Assembly (NCBI RefSeq): GCF_030372765.1
Contig: NZ_JAUCMW010000014.1
Coordinates: 1-64,000 of the forward strand
DNA from: Labilibaculum sp. K2S
GTDB lineage: Bacteria; Bacteroidota; Bacteroidia; Bacteroidales; Marinifilaceae
DNA length: 64,000 bases
Direction of reading: 5' to 3'
Part shown: positions 37,034-46,218 of the stretch, in pieces
How positions within the stretch are numbered: the stretch's first letter is position 1
Layout of the letters: each line of letters starts with the position of its first letter
Notes under the pieces: model-generated
The model's database searches: none
Seen by the model: the letters and a program-made list of their open reading frames with translations, nothing else
Told to the model about the DNA's origin: nothing
Translations under genes and position numbers: made by a program

Positions 37034-38587
37034 CTATTTCAATTGTTTGAACAATTTTTTCATGCTTACATGATCCTCAACAATAGCATATAATTTAGAG
37101 ATCTCAACACGTTCCTGTTCCATGCTGTCGCGATGACGAATAGTAACTGTATTGTCTTCCAACGACTGATGGTCAACAGTCACACAGAAAGGAGTACCAA
37201 TGGCATCCTGACGACGGTAACGCTTACCAATTGAGTCTTTCTCGTCGTACTGACAGTTGAAATCGAATTTCAGATCGTTGATAATTGCACGTGCTTTATC
37301 CGGAAGACCGTCTTTTTTTACCAAAGGCATCACACAAAGCTTAACCGGAGCCAAAGCAAGAGGCAATTTAAGTACCACACGCTCGTCAACCTTACCGTCT
37401 TCTTTCTCGATTTTTTCTTCGATGTATGCTTCCGACATAATCTGCAGGAACATACGGTCAACTCCAATCGAAGTCTCCACTACATAAGGAACATAGCTTT
37501 CGTTTAACTCAGGATCGAAATACTGAATTTTTTTACCGGAAAATTTCTGATGCTGACTTAAATCGAAATCGGTACGGGAGTGAATTCCTTCTACCTCTTT
37601 AAATCCAAATGGAAATTTAAATTCAACATCGGTAGCTGCATTGGCATAATGAGCCAATTTATCGTGATCGTGGAAACGGTATTTTTCTTCCCCAAAACCA
37701 AGAGCTTTGTGCCAGCTCATACGGGTTGCTTTCCATGCATCGAACCATTTCATTTCCTCACCCGGACGAACAAAGAACTGAAGCTCCATTTGTTCGAATT
37801 CACGCATACGGAAAATAAACTGACGGGCAACAATCTCGTTACGGAATGCTTTGCCAATTTGGGCAATTCCAAAAGGAATCTTCATGCGACCGGTTTTCTG
37901 AACGTTCAGGTAGTTCACGAAAATACCCTGAGCCGTTTCCGGGCGAAGATAAATTTTACTGCTTCCATCGGCAGTAGAACCCATATCGGTTGAGAACATC
38001 AGGTTGAACTGACGAACATCAGTCCAGTTTTTAGATCCTGAAATCGGACAAACAATTTCATTGTCAACAATGATCTGTTTTAATTCGTCCAGGTCGTTCT
38101 TATCCAAAGCCTCAACAAAACGGGCATGTACAGCATCCATTTTTTCTTTGTTTGCCAATACACGGGGGTTGGTTGCACGAAATTGAGCTTCGTCGAAACT
38201 TTCACCAAATCTCTTTTTTGCCTTCTCAACTTCCTTGTCCATTTTTCCTTCAAACTTGGCTAGCAAATCCTCAATTAAAACATCAGCTCTGTAACGTTTC
38301 TTCGAATCTTTATTGTCAATCAACGGATCGTTAAAAGCATCAACGTGGCCCGAAGCTTTCCAAATAGTAGGATGCATAAAAATAGCTGAATCAATACCTA
38401 CTACATTTTCATGCAGTTTCACCATCGAATCCCACCAGTATTTTTTAATATTGTTTTTCAATTCAACACCCAGCTGCGCATAGTCATATACGGCACTCAA
38501 TCCATCATAAATTTCCGATGATTGAAACACGAATCCGTATTCTTTACAATGAGCTACCAGTTTTTTGAAAACATCTTCCTGAGCCAT
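37034..38587 (-). CDS. glyS: glycine--tRNA ligase (alpha2 type)
   Basis: The product is 517 aa, a single-chain class II synthetase as in eukaryotes, archaea and Bacteroidota. The start FKKLVAHCKEYGFVFQSSEIYDGLSAVYDYAQLGVELKNNIK, motif 2 (FRNEIVARQFIFRMREFEQMELQFF) and motif 3 (ETSIGVDRMFLQIM) are intact. A C-terminal anticodon-binding domain follows (APVKLCVMPLVKKDGLPDKARAII). It charges tRNA-Gly in the cytoplasm. The length is normal for the family. Confidence 0.95.
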   Translation of the reverse strand: MAQEDVFKKLVAHCKEYGFVFQSSEIYDGLSAVYDYAQLGVELKNNIKKYWWDSMVKLHENVVGIDSAIFMHPTIWKASGHVDAFNDPLIDNKDSKKRYRADVLIEDLLAKFEGKMDKEVEKAKKRFGESFDEAQFRATNPRVLANKEKMDAVHARFVEALDKNDLDELKQIIVDNEIVCPISGSKNWTDVRQFNLMFSTDMGSTADGSSKIYLRPETAQGIFVNYLNVQKTGRMKIPFGIAQIGKAFRNEIVARQFIFRMREFEQMELQFFVRPGEEMKWFDAWKATRMSWHKALGFGEEKYRFHDHDKLAHYANAATDVEFKFPFGFKEVEGIHSRTDFDLSQHQKFSGKKIQYFDPELNESYVPYVVETSIGVDRMFLQIMSEAYIEEKIEKEDGKVDERVVLKLPLALAPVKLCVMPLVKKDGLPDKARAIINDLKFDFNCQYDEKDSIGKRYRRQDAIGTPFCVTVDHQSLEDNTVTIRHRDSMEQERVEISKLYAIVEDHVSMKKLFKQLK

Positions 38588-38613
38588 AAATCTTATATTT
38601 TGAGGTTAATTTT

Positions 38614-38800
38614 TTAAGCTATTAGCTTTTAGCCATTGGCTATTAGCATTGTATAATTTCCAAAGGGAAAGGCAAAAATACGATTCAATGGATTTACATC
38701 CAATTAATTTATAGCGTTTTTATAGATATTTTGAATAATAAGTTTAGGTAAGTGTAATGTTAAAAAGCTAATGGCCAACTACCAATAGCTATTAGCTTAA
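38614..38800. repeat. inverted pair of heptanucleotide-repeat blocks
   Basis: Left block 38614-38650 consists of degenerate heptamers (AGCTATT, AGCTTTT, AGCCATT, GGCTATT, AGCATTG). Right block 38764-38800 carries the same words inverted, ending AGCTATTAGCTTAA against TTAAGCTATTAGCT on the left (13 of 14 positions pair). They lie between the glyS start and the DUF4834 stop, enclosing about 110 bp. Confidence 0.7.
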
Positions 38801-38803
38801 CCT

Positions 38804-39049
38804 TTAATCATCCACTTCTTCGAAATCAACATAGTCGCCCACATCTTTTTTGTGCGGATCGCCTGTTTTGCCCGATGGTTTATCAATGGTTACTTCACCT
38901 TCTTTTCTGGTTTGCTGCTGCTGTTGCTTGGCTTGTTCCTGCATTTTATCGAAGGTTTTCTTCACTAAAAACGGGAATATTGCCTTCAAAATCCACTTTA
39001 ATATGTAGTAGATCCCAACAGCTATGATTATAAATTTAATAAATGCCAT
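38804..39049 (-). CDS. DUF4834 family membrane-anchored protein
   Basis: The product is 81 aa. One N-terminal transmembrane segment (FIKFIIIAVGIYYILKWIL) is followed by a basic/amphipathic stretch (FPFLVKKTFDKMQEQ), a Gln-rich segment and an acidic end (DVGDYVDFEEVDD). This is the DUF4834 pattern of Bacteroidota. Function unknown; the conserved acidic tail suggests a protein contact (inference). Confidence 0.8.
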   Translation of the reverse strand: MAFIKFIIIAVGIYYILKWILKAIFPFLVKKTFDKMQEQAKQQQQQTRKEGEVTIDKPSGKTGDPHKKDVGDYVDFEEVDD

Positions 39050-39336
39050 ATTCTTTTGTTTTGAAAGGCAAATATAAGCATTTCATTTTTTTTTTTGATG
39101 TTCTTCGGCATTTGCTTTTGGGCGTTCCCTGCGGGCGGGCTTTTCGCTGCAACTCCTCGCTCATTTTTCGCTGTGGGGTTTTCACTGCAATCCCTAACGC
39201 ATTCCATTGATATTAATTTTTTTTTTGCCACTCAACACTGCTTATCGGTAAGAATTTTTCCCGTAGAATAAGGAATAATTTTTTTGGTTCGTAAATCACT
39301 GATCAGTAAATATTGTTAGGGATATTCTGCAGTTTC

Positions 39337-39410
39337 TCTCTGTGTCCTGCGTGGCTTAAGTTACTGATATTTTATCTTCTCACCACAGAGCCCACGAAGC
39401 AACACAGAGA
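39337..39410. repeat. palindromic intergenic element
   Basis: The left arm TCTCTGTGTCCTGCGTGGCT (39337-39356) is the imperfect complement of the right arm, which spans 39389-39410 and ends in AACACAGAGA. The words CTCTGTG and GTGGCT are familiar from dispersed intergenic palindromes in many bacteria. It is likely a non-coding repeat of MITE or REP type. Confidence 0.55.
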
Positions 39411-39426
39411 AGATCCTTGTAATATC

Positions 39427-39454
39427 AAAAAAAAGACTGCCCCTCAAGGCAGTC
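39427..39454 (-). terminator. terminator of the DUF5723 operon
   Basis: GACTGCC (39435-39441) pairs with GGCAGTC (39448-39454). On the minus strand the hairpin is followed by a T8 tract. Confidence 0.85.
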
Positions 39455-39507
39455 TCGAATTCAAATTGATGTAAACTCTCCGTTATGGAGCTAAAAAATC
39501 GTTTGAT

Positions 39508-40980
39508 TTACTTGTACAATGGCTTCTTCTTGTTTTTAACTTCATCCTCGAAAGAGCAGGAGTCTTTTTTCTTTGTTTTGTCTTTACAGCCAAACAAAAA
39601 GTTAATTCCGAAACGAATGTTTGCCAGTTGAGCTGTGTTTGGTTTAATGGCTGCCATTACATTGTCGCTAACCACATAAAATTGTGTTGGACCCAATTTG
39701 GTGGCCAATCCAAAACCAATGTTGTTGTACGAATTGTTAACCACCGAGTAACTTAAAGTAGTGCTAAGGTTTCTAAAGAAACGTGCGTTGGCTGAGAATG
39801 TTAATGACGATTGAATTTTACCGTTAAAAATTTCGGTTCTGCTCAATGCGCCTACGTTTACTCTTTTGTTAAGGTCGTGTGTCCCGCCTAAATAAATTTT
39901 GGTTGGCAGACCTACTTTGTACGAATCTATTCCGTTTGTTACGCGAAATTCGTCAGCAATTGAGTCTGTTAAATCATTAAATACATCTTCAATTTCTTTG
40001 TAGTTTGGGTCTTTTGAATTTCCCGATTGCGACCAATCGGCTCCTGTCCAGGTAAACGAGCCTTTTTGGGAGAATTCATGACCATCTGTTTTCCAGTTAA
40101 TCGATCCAATATCCAATATACTGGCGTATAAACGTGTTTTTTCATCCATTTGGTAAGTCATACCCAAATCAACGGCAAAACCTTTGTTATCGGTATTTGC
40201 GAAGAAATCTGCATCGTAATTATCACCATCTATGTTAATGTCGTTCACATATCCGTCAGCATCCAAACCGATTTGATTAATTGGCATGGAAACACGAAGA
40301 CGGTGTTCTGAATTTAAAACAATTTCGTTACCGGAAGCAGAGGTGAATACAGACATGTCGGAATCTTCCATGTGCATGTTGGCAATACCAAACAGCATTT
40401 TTCCTTTGATACCAACCGTCCATTTGTTGTTTATTTTTTTCGATACACCCAAGGCTACTTCGTGATAGTAACTTGCATCCAATCCCAGTCCGCCCCAATT
40501 CGCAGTTCTTCCTCTGTATGAGGCGTTGCCATCTTTCAAAAATGTTACCATTTCCTGATCGAAACTGAAACGGGAATCTTCCTTTTCAATCACATCCAGA
40601 GTGAAAAAGTAATCTTTTGCGCGTATTCCGAGAGCAAAAAGAGTCAGTTCAAATTGCTGCGATACAAAATTGGTTGTTTGCAATGCATCGTGAAAACTGT
40701 TGATATCAACAACTAAAGAATCTTTTCTGATTCCTGTGCCATCTTTAATAATATCGCTGTAACCAAAGCTGCTGTTGCTGTAATTCAGATAGATTGAACT
40801 CAGGGCCGGAAAGCCAACGAAGACTTTGCATTCGGGTTGAATTGCCGGATTCAATTGATTCGACTGAGGAACATTTTGCATTAAATACAAAGTGTTGTTC
40901 ATTTTTTGGGATGAAGCCGAAACGGATAAAAACAGAAATATCAATCCTGCTATAGATGTTTTGTATATAAATTTAATCAT
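39508..40980 (-). CDS. DUF5723 family outer-membrane protein
   Basis: The product is 490 aa with a signal peptide (about 1-24, SVSASSQ). The body has the alternating pattern of an outer-membrane beta-barrel of the PorV/FadL-like kind: LYLMQNVPQSNQLNPAIQPECKVFVGFPALSSIYLNYSNSS is the typical DUF5723 start, and LGGTHDLNKRVNVGALSRTEI and ATKLGPTQFYVVSDNVMAAI lie near the end. A Lys/Cys-rich tail (CKDKTKKKDSC) follows. It lies 18 bp downstream of a lipoprotein gene; the two are probably one operon. Function unknown. Confidence 0.75.
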   Translation of the reverse strand: MIKFIYKTSIAGLIFLFLSVSASSQKMNNTLYLMQNVPQSNQLNPAIQPECKVFVGFPALSSIYLNYSNSSFGYSDIIKDGTGIRKDSLVVDINSFHDALQTTNFVSQQFELTLFALGIRAKDYFFTLDVIEKEDSRFSFDQEMVTFLKDGNASYRGRTANWGGLGLDASYYHEVALGVSKKINNKWTVGIKGKMLFGIANMHMEDSDMSVFTSASGNEIVLNSEHRLRVSMPINQIGLDADGYVNDINIDGDNYDADFFANTDNKGFAVDLGMTYQMDEKTRLYASILDIGSINWKTDGHEFSQKGSFTWTGADWSQSGNSKDPNYKEIEDVFNDLTDSIADEFRVTNGIDSYKVGLPTKIYLGGTHDLNKRVNVGALSRTEIFNGKIQSSLTFSANARFFRNLSTTLSYSVVNNSYNNIGFGLATKLGPTQFYVVSDNVMAAIKPNTAQLANIRFGINFLFGCKDKTKKKDSCSFEDEVKNKKKPLYK

Positions 40981-40998
40981 AGTGGAGTGTCTGGGTGC

Positions 40999-42672
40999 TT
41001 AGTTATTAAGATCGATTTGAGCCTGAACAGATAGGGAGAATTTAAGTTCGTAATCCCCCTTAAGTTTTACAGGAACGCCATCATTTTTTGTACTTACGCC
41101 AGCGTTTATAATTAGGTTTTTGGTCAGGTTTAGGTTTTTTATCTGACTCTGGTTTAATTGTATTTGATGCTCGACCTCTTTTACCGAGTCAGGATCAACT
41201 TCACCAATATTGGCACCAGATGTAAATACTGTTGCTGCATCAATCACTCCATTGTCCGAAATGGAATCAATTACATGGTAAGCCGCATCAGTAAAGTAAA
41301 TTTTATCGATTGTTACGTCGAGCGGATAACCATTTTCAGTAACGATAACAACGGCCGCATTCATAATTTTATCAGCATCACTAATGTCAATATCGTTTAC
41401 CGTATCTCTAAGCATCAGATTTGTTGCCGTAAAATCCAAAGGAACATCAATTTCAATATCTACATTAATAGCAGAACTGCTGCTGATGATATTTGGAGTT
41501 GTTAGTGTTGGAGCAATGGCTCCAGCCGGGTTTAAAGCAATGTTTCCAAAATATTCCAATCTGTCTGATGGTGGCAGAGCCATTAAATCTACAATATTAG
41601 AATTGTTTTTGTCGTAGGTTATTGTTTCTGTTACTGCATCTATGGTTAATGGATTTGTAACAGATACTTGATCAGGATAGGCAGGTTGCAATGCATCCGG
41701 ATTAAGTGCTGCACTGCTTCCATCCGATGCATAGCCGGTGATGTCGGCATTAATTTGGAACGGAACACCAACTGAGTTTTCCATGATAAGATTAATGCGG
41801 GGATCAGCAAATTGGTAATCACCTTCAATGTCATCCCAAAAGTCAACATTCATGTCAAAGTTTCCAGCATCTAGAGTAATGATCTGATTTCCAAAATCAC
41901 CTTTGGCCAATTGAAAATTGATGTTCTGAACAGTTAGATTAATTCCCAGATCACCAGTACTGCTAATTATATGACTGGCATTGTCTTTAATATCAATATC
42001 AAAAGTAATGTCAATATCATTATTGGTAGTGAATGGTGTGTTGAAAGTTAAATTTAGGTTTGCCAGATTTAAGGTTTCAATTTGATTTATTGCATTAGGA
42101 GCTAAGGTATATGTCTGATTGATTGAATTTCCATTTTGAGTTCCATTAGGAATTTCAATGGTGATTTCAACCTCAGTATTTAAAGGATTTGTCAATCGGA
42201 ATTGAATGTTTGCATCCAAATCCAATTCGTAAAGTTTAATACCAGTGTTGCCAGTGATGATTTGAATTTGATCAGTTTGTGCGCTTAAGCCTAATCCGGC
42301 AATAGCTGAATAAGGAAGGGCAATACCAAAACTTGGTAAAGAATAACTTAAATCTATGGCAGATTGATTGGGAAAGTTCAGGACTTCATCAACATTATAA
42401 GAAAAAATATCTTCTTCCATGTATTTGATGTGCAACATGCCTTCCGAATCAAGAGTAATAGTTTGATCGGCAGGGTTTGCCTCATGTTGATTTAGTAAAT
42501 ACCACAGCGAATAAGTTCCGTACCCAACAGGTACAATCATATTGGGTGTCCAGTCTATTTTATCGGAAAGCTTGTCGAAGTCGTAGTCGTCTCCGTTAAA
42601 ACAGGATTGAATGGAAATGGACAGGATTCCAACAAGAATAAGTGGGAAAATAGTTCGAAATATTGATTTCAT
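40999..42672 (-). CDS. large surface lipoprotein, beta-rich
   Basis: The product is 557 aa. The lipobox is ISIQSC near residue 24, followed by FNGDDYDFD, an acidic stretch like the export signal of surface lipoproteins in Bacteroidota (inference). The rest is composed of repeated beta-strands of about 80-100 residues with Asn/Asp-rich strands (NLNLTFNTPFTTNNDIDITFDIDIKDNASHI), like Ig-like or LEA-like domains. No enzyme motif is seen. The stop is 18 bp before the DUF5723 start, so the two may form a surface complex. Confidence 0.65.
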   Translation of the reverse strand: MKSIFRTIFPLILVGILSISIQSCFNGDDYDFDKLSDKIDWTPNMIVPVGYGTYSLWYLLNQHEANPADQTITLDSEGMLHIKYMEEDIFSYNVDEVLNFPNQSAIDLSYSLPSFGIALPYSAIAGLGLSAQTDQIQIITGNTGIKLYELDLDANIQFRLTNPLNTEVEITIEIPNGTQNGNSINQTYTLAPNAINQIETLNLANLNLTFNTPFTTNNDIDITFDIDIKDNASHIISSTGDLGINLTVQNINFQLAKGDFGNQIITLDAGNFDMNVDFWDDIEGDYQFADPRINLIMENSVGVPFQINADITGYASDGSSAALNPDALQPAYPDQVSVTNPLTIDAVTETITYDKNNSNIVDLMALPPSDRLEYFGNIALNPAGAIAPTLTTPNIISSSSAINVDIEIDVPLDFTATNLMLRDTVNDIDISDADKIMNAAVVIVTENGYPLDVTIDKIYFTDAAYHVIDSISDNGVIDAATVFTSGANIGEVDPDSVKEVEHQIQLNQSQIKNLNLTKNLIINAGVSTKNDGVPVKLKGDYELKFSLSVQAQIDLNN

Positions 42673-42976
42673 ATAGATTTGATTTGATATAGCAAAAACG
42701 AATTTAATATATAAGTGGGATTTTTAATGTTTTTTGTTCCCAACAACACATATTAGTTGATGTATTGATGTTCAAAAGAACAAAAGAGATGAAAAATTAA
42801 AATATCATAGTTGTTTTTATTTATATGCGTTTATATAGATTGTACCGAACAAAGCATTTGAAACCCTAATAATGCTATGATAAATTATTAGGCTTTAATT
42901 GTAAATCCTAAAAAAACAACAGCTTGTACAGACCATTGGTTTTGGTACATGAATATTTCGTTATTGTTGACAAAAT
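42673..42976. other. intergenic region, nothing recognised
   Basis: About 0.3 kb between two minus-strand genes, AT-rich, presumably with the promoter of the lipoprotein/DUF5723 operon. No terminator for the upstream gene and no repeat was recognised. Confidence 0.4.
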
Positions 42977-45739
42977 TTATTGTACGGAATAATTGAGCAG
43001 GAAGTTTCGGTTATCTCCCACATAAAGATTAAAGGATTTATCGCCGGTTTTTGAGAAGCCGATTGAAAATTCTGTATTTCCTTTCAGTGGAAATCCTTCA
43101 TGGTTTTTTCCCTCTTTATCAATCAGAAAGATTTTGTTCTCATCTTCCAAACAAATTCCAATTTCAATATTTCTTCGCGAGAAGCTGTAAACATTAGGGC
43201 GGAAGCTAATATTGGAATCGAACTTTTTCTCGAGAATTTGTTCTCCCGAATCGTCAAATAGCTTTAATAGATTGTAATCAGCAAACAGATATTCATTTCT
43301 GCCATCGGTATCAATATCTGCAGCCACAAAAAAGTGTGAATCCGATAGTTGTGTGAATGTTTTTTTCTCAATGCTTCCATCAAAATAACAATAGTATATA
43401 TTTCCGTTAACATCAGTAGTTACCAGTCTGTCGCTGATATTTCCAACAGATGTCTCCAAAAAGAAGGGGTTGTTCTTCGATTTTGAAAACTGCTCTTTGC
43501 ATTTGATTCTTTCTTCGCCACGGCGGTTTAGGATGTAAATGCGATATTGATCGGCATAAACAATGTAGTCCTTGTTTTTTACCCGAAAATGCTGAATTTC
43601 GCAATTAATTTCATTTTCAGCTTTAGCCGGATTCCAACCCGTAAGAGTCCTGCCTTCTTTCGTGTAAGCATAAATATTTTTATCCTTGCAGGGAATAAAA
43701 AACCGATAATTTTTGTTGTTGTCGTAATCGAAGATAGAAACACCCTGAACAGCCTCAGCCTTTAGTTTTATCGGATAATTTCCCACATTGTCACCATTTC
43801 TATCTACCAAATTAAGCTTGTTTTTGGTGGCAAATAAATACTGCAGTTTTCCATTTTTAAAAAGATCTATTTGCTGAACCGTTCCTACAATCTGAGATTC
43901 CAAAGCTTTTTTCCATAACACACGTCCCGATGGATTTAAAAGATACAGCTGATTGTTAATATCCTGAACCAAAATTTCATTCTCCTTTGTGTAATGATTC
44001 TGAACCAAATAGGGTTTGTGAGCAAAGCAGGTATCCAACCTCGATTCCCACTCGGTTCGGGGAGCCAATTCCAGTATCGGATCGTATTCGATAAATAAGT
44101 TGTTGTAAATCAGATTTCTGTTCGAGCTTAACTGCAGGCCGACAGCCTGAAATTTATTTACGCTCTGCTTGTGGGCGTGAATCGCCTTTTGCAGATTGGC
44201 ATTCAGGAATCCCGAAATAAATGAGTTTGCCCGTGGTGTTGAAGCATACAAATAAAAGTTCGCTTTATTGGACAGGAACTCTTTATTTTCCATGTAGGTT
44301 TGATTGGTATTCAGGGTTTTACCCAGAACCGATTCCTTAATAAATTCGGAAAGAGAGCTGATATCAGATCCCATCACCATGTAATTATCGATAAAAGTGA
44401 AATAGGCCGATGAGGTGCCGGCAAAGAAGCTTCCAAAAAGCTTTTCCGGCAGTTGATCTTCAGGCAATCTGAAAATATCGAAGCTGGTTTCCTTGTCGAG
44501 ATGATAAGTGCGCATGTAGTAAGCAAGAGTGCGTTGTTCTTTTTTTGCCTTGCCATTAATCATTTCCAGCATTTTTTCTTTGGCAATACTGGCACTTTTA
44601 GTTCGTATAATGGTGAAGCGTTTGTTGGTTTGGCCTTCGGTAAAAGCAATACCAACTTCTTTATGGATAATAGAATAGATTGCTTCTTCGTAATCCACTC
44701 CGGTTTTCTTTTTTACGTCGTTAATGTTTTTCAGATATTCGGATAATTGCCCCATCTGATCAAGGTATTTCCGGTATTTCCCTTTGTGTAAAAGAGCATC
44801 ATCAATACCCAGTATGGCCAAAATACTGGTACTCGATGGAATCATCGATTCCATTTCCATTTTAACTGGTTCTTGCTGAAGAAACAGATTCATTAGGTTG
44901 CCTTGCTGAGGATCGCTGTAAGTAAATCCGTTTAGCAAAATAATTTTATTTCTGAAACTAAGATCAAGCTCTGTCCAGTTCGCGAAATTGGTATAATTCC
45001 GGATAAATTTGCTGTAATCTTTGTCGAGTGATAAGGAAACCTGTTTGGGAAAGGTTTTTAGGTTCAGGAAGATGTTGGCATCTACATTTTTACCGATTGT
45101 ACGGCGAATTTGTTCAAAGCCCTTCGAATTGTAAATGGAGTTCTCGGTACTTAGCTGCAACACCGAATTTTCCACCAGTAACATCGATCTGCTAGCAATA
45201 AATAATCCTTTCGAAAAAGTAAAGTGAATTCCTTTATCCTTTGGGGTTTGAGGCGGAATACTATATAATGTTGTGTTGTGGTATTTCCGTTCCGAAACCG
45301 ATCTGTCCAAACCAACCCAATTAATGATGGCATTTTTAATTTTCTTTTCTTCCAGATAATCAGTAATCGGAAGAATGTACAGGTATTCAATTTCGTTTTT
45401 ACCCTGCAAATGGCTCGCCATGGTAAACGACCGATCCAAAGATAAAGTGCCTTCCGAATCAAAATGACTGATCAGGCTGTCTACAAATTGAAGATTTTTA
45501 TTAATGTCAGCAATTTTATCGAATTTGCTCAGCTCTTTCCAGGCACCGGTATTGTTCTCCAATTTGGTGATTAAATCTTCCAGACTCTCAAATTGAATTA
45601 TCATCTCGGAATTAACCGGAATGGCCGAGAAAGGATCTATTCCTTTGTATTCGCGTTGTTTTTGAAGGTATAAGTAGCCTAAAACGGTAATTGTCAGAAG
45701 CAAAAGAATTAGTAAGGAGGTTAAAATTTTTCTCAACAT
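42977..45739 (-). CDS. DUF3352-like envelope protein with C-terminal propeller-like repeats
   Basis: The product is 920 aa. An N-terminal membrane anchor (LTSLLILLLLTITVLGYLYL, about 8-27) makes the rest periplasmic. Residues about 30-560 resemble DUF3352 proteins (IPVNSEMIIQFESLEDLITKLE; SSTSILAILGIDDALLHKGK). Residues about 590-920 carry strand repeats of a beta-propeller kind: EILVQDINNQLYLLNPSGRVLWKK, FIPCKDKNIYAYTKEGRTLTGW and LVTTDVNGNIYYCYFDGSIEKK. Function unknown; binding or scaffolding is likely. A single gene; a tandem array lies upstream of it. Confidence 0.65.
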   Translation of the reverse strand: MLRKILTSLLILLLLTITVLGYLYLQKQREYKGIDPFSAIPVNSEMIIQFESLEDLITKLENNTGAWKELSKFDKIADINKNLQFVDSLISHFDSEGTLSLDRSFTMASHLQGKNEIEYLYILPITDYLEEKKIKNAIINWVGLDRSVSERKYHNTTLYSIPPQTPKDKGIHFTFSKGLFIASRSMLLVENSVLQLSTENSIYNSKGFEQIRRTIGKNVDANIFLNLKTFPKQVSLSLDKDYSKFIRNYTNFANWTELDLSFRNKIILLNGFTYSDPQQGNLMNLFLQQEPVKMEMESMIPSSTSILAILGIDDALLHKGKYRKYLDQMGQLSEYLKNINDVKKKTGVDYEEAIYSIIHKEVGIAFTEGQTNKRFTIIRTKSASIAKEKMLEMINGKAKKEQRTLAYYMRTYHLDKETSFDIFRLPEDQLPEKLFGSFFAGTSSAYFTFIDNYMVMGSDISSLSEFIKESVLGKTLNTNQTYMENKEFLSNKANFYLYASTPRANSFISGFLNANLQKAIHAHKQSVNKFQAVGLQLSSNRNLIYNNLFIEYDPILELAPRTEWESRLDTCFAHKPYLVQNHYTKENEILVQDINNQLYLLNPSGRVLWKKALESQIVGTVQQIDLFKNGKLQYLFATKNKLNLVDRNGDNVGNYPIKLKAEAVQGVSIFDYDNNKNYRFFIPCKDKNIYAYTKEGRTLTGWNPAKAENEINCEIQHFRVKNKDYIVYADQYRIYILNRRGEERIKCKEQFSKSKNNPFFLETSVGNISDRLVTTDVNGNIYYCYFDGSIEKKTFTQLSDSHFFVAADIDTDGRNEYLFADYNLLKLFDDSGEQILEKKFDSNISFRPNVYSFSRRNIEIGICLEDENKIFLIDKEGKNHEGFPLKGNTEFSIGFSKTGDKSFNLYVGDNRNFLLNYSVQ

Positions 45740-45993
45740 ATTTGGTAGGTTGCGTGGAATAGTAATGGAGCAAAAATAGCAATTTATCGAATGTTTAAAA
45801 AATTATGTGTAGGATATTCTGCATCTTTATTCGAATTAAAGTATCGCGCAATTGGTTGTAATCCTGTTATTTATATTTTGCTGTCCGATAAAGCATCAAG
45901 TAATAAGATAAAAGTATCAGGAAAAATAAAAATTAACATCTGAATTTCTGAAAATCAGCGGATTCGGAATGTGATATTTACAAGCACAAGGGT

Positions 45994-46112
45994 AGTATTT
46001 CGACAATCACTGTCGTGGTACTTTACCAATGGTTGTCGTCGATGCATACCAATGGTTGTCGAGGTGCTTTACCATCGATTGTCGTGGTACGGTACCACTA
46101 ACTGTCGGGATA
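45994..46112. repeat. degenerate tandem array, about 23-bp unit
   Basis: The core TACCAATGGTTGTCG recurs about five times with small changes: CGACAATCACTGTCGTGGT, TTACCAATGGTTGTCGTCG, ATACCAATGGTTGTCGAGG, TTACCATCGATTGTCGTGG and TACCACTAACTGTCGGG. Spacing is 22-25 bases. Each unit carries a TGTCG word, and several also have a GTGGTAC word. Confidence 0.75.
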
Positions 46113-46150
46113 AAAAACGCTTGCTTTCATAGATTACAGCTTTATTCTTT

Positions 46151-46180
46151 AAAAAAATACCCCAACGATTGTTGAGGTAT
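46151..46180 (-). terminator. terminator of the aldehyde dehydrogenase gene
   Basis: ATACCCCAAC (46157-46166) pairs with GTTGAGGTAT (46171-46180) with one mismatch. On the minus strand a T7 tract follows. Confidence 0.75.
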
Positions 46181-46218
46181 TTACATCTGTTAAAATGTAA
46201 GTGTTTGGTGTGTTGTGT

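Larger units (their letters stand above)
39050..39507. other. intergenic region with repeat-like elements
   Basis: No gene is supported. It holds a GC-rich repeat-like stretch at 39119-39201 (TTTTCGCTGCAACTCC, TTTTTCGCTGTGGGG and TTTTCACTGCAATCCC in tandem), a palindromic element at 39337-39410, and a terminator at 39427-39454. Confidence 0.6.
45740..46218. other. intergenic region with tandem array and terminator
   Basis: No gene is supported. It contains a degenerate array with a unit of about 23 bp (45994-46112) and, close to the aldehyde dehydrogenase stop, a hairpin terminator (46151-46180). Confidence 0.6.

Noticed and set aside
39028..39231. Open minus-strand frame overlapping the DUF4834 start
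   Set aside because: It lies in the GC-rich repeat-like stretch and overlaps a better supported gene.
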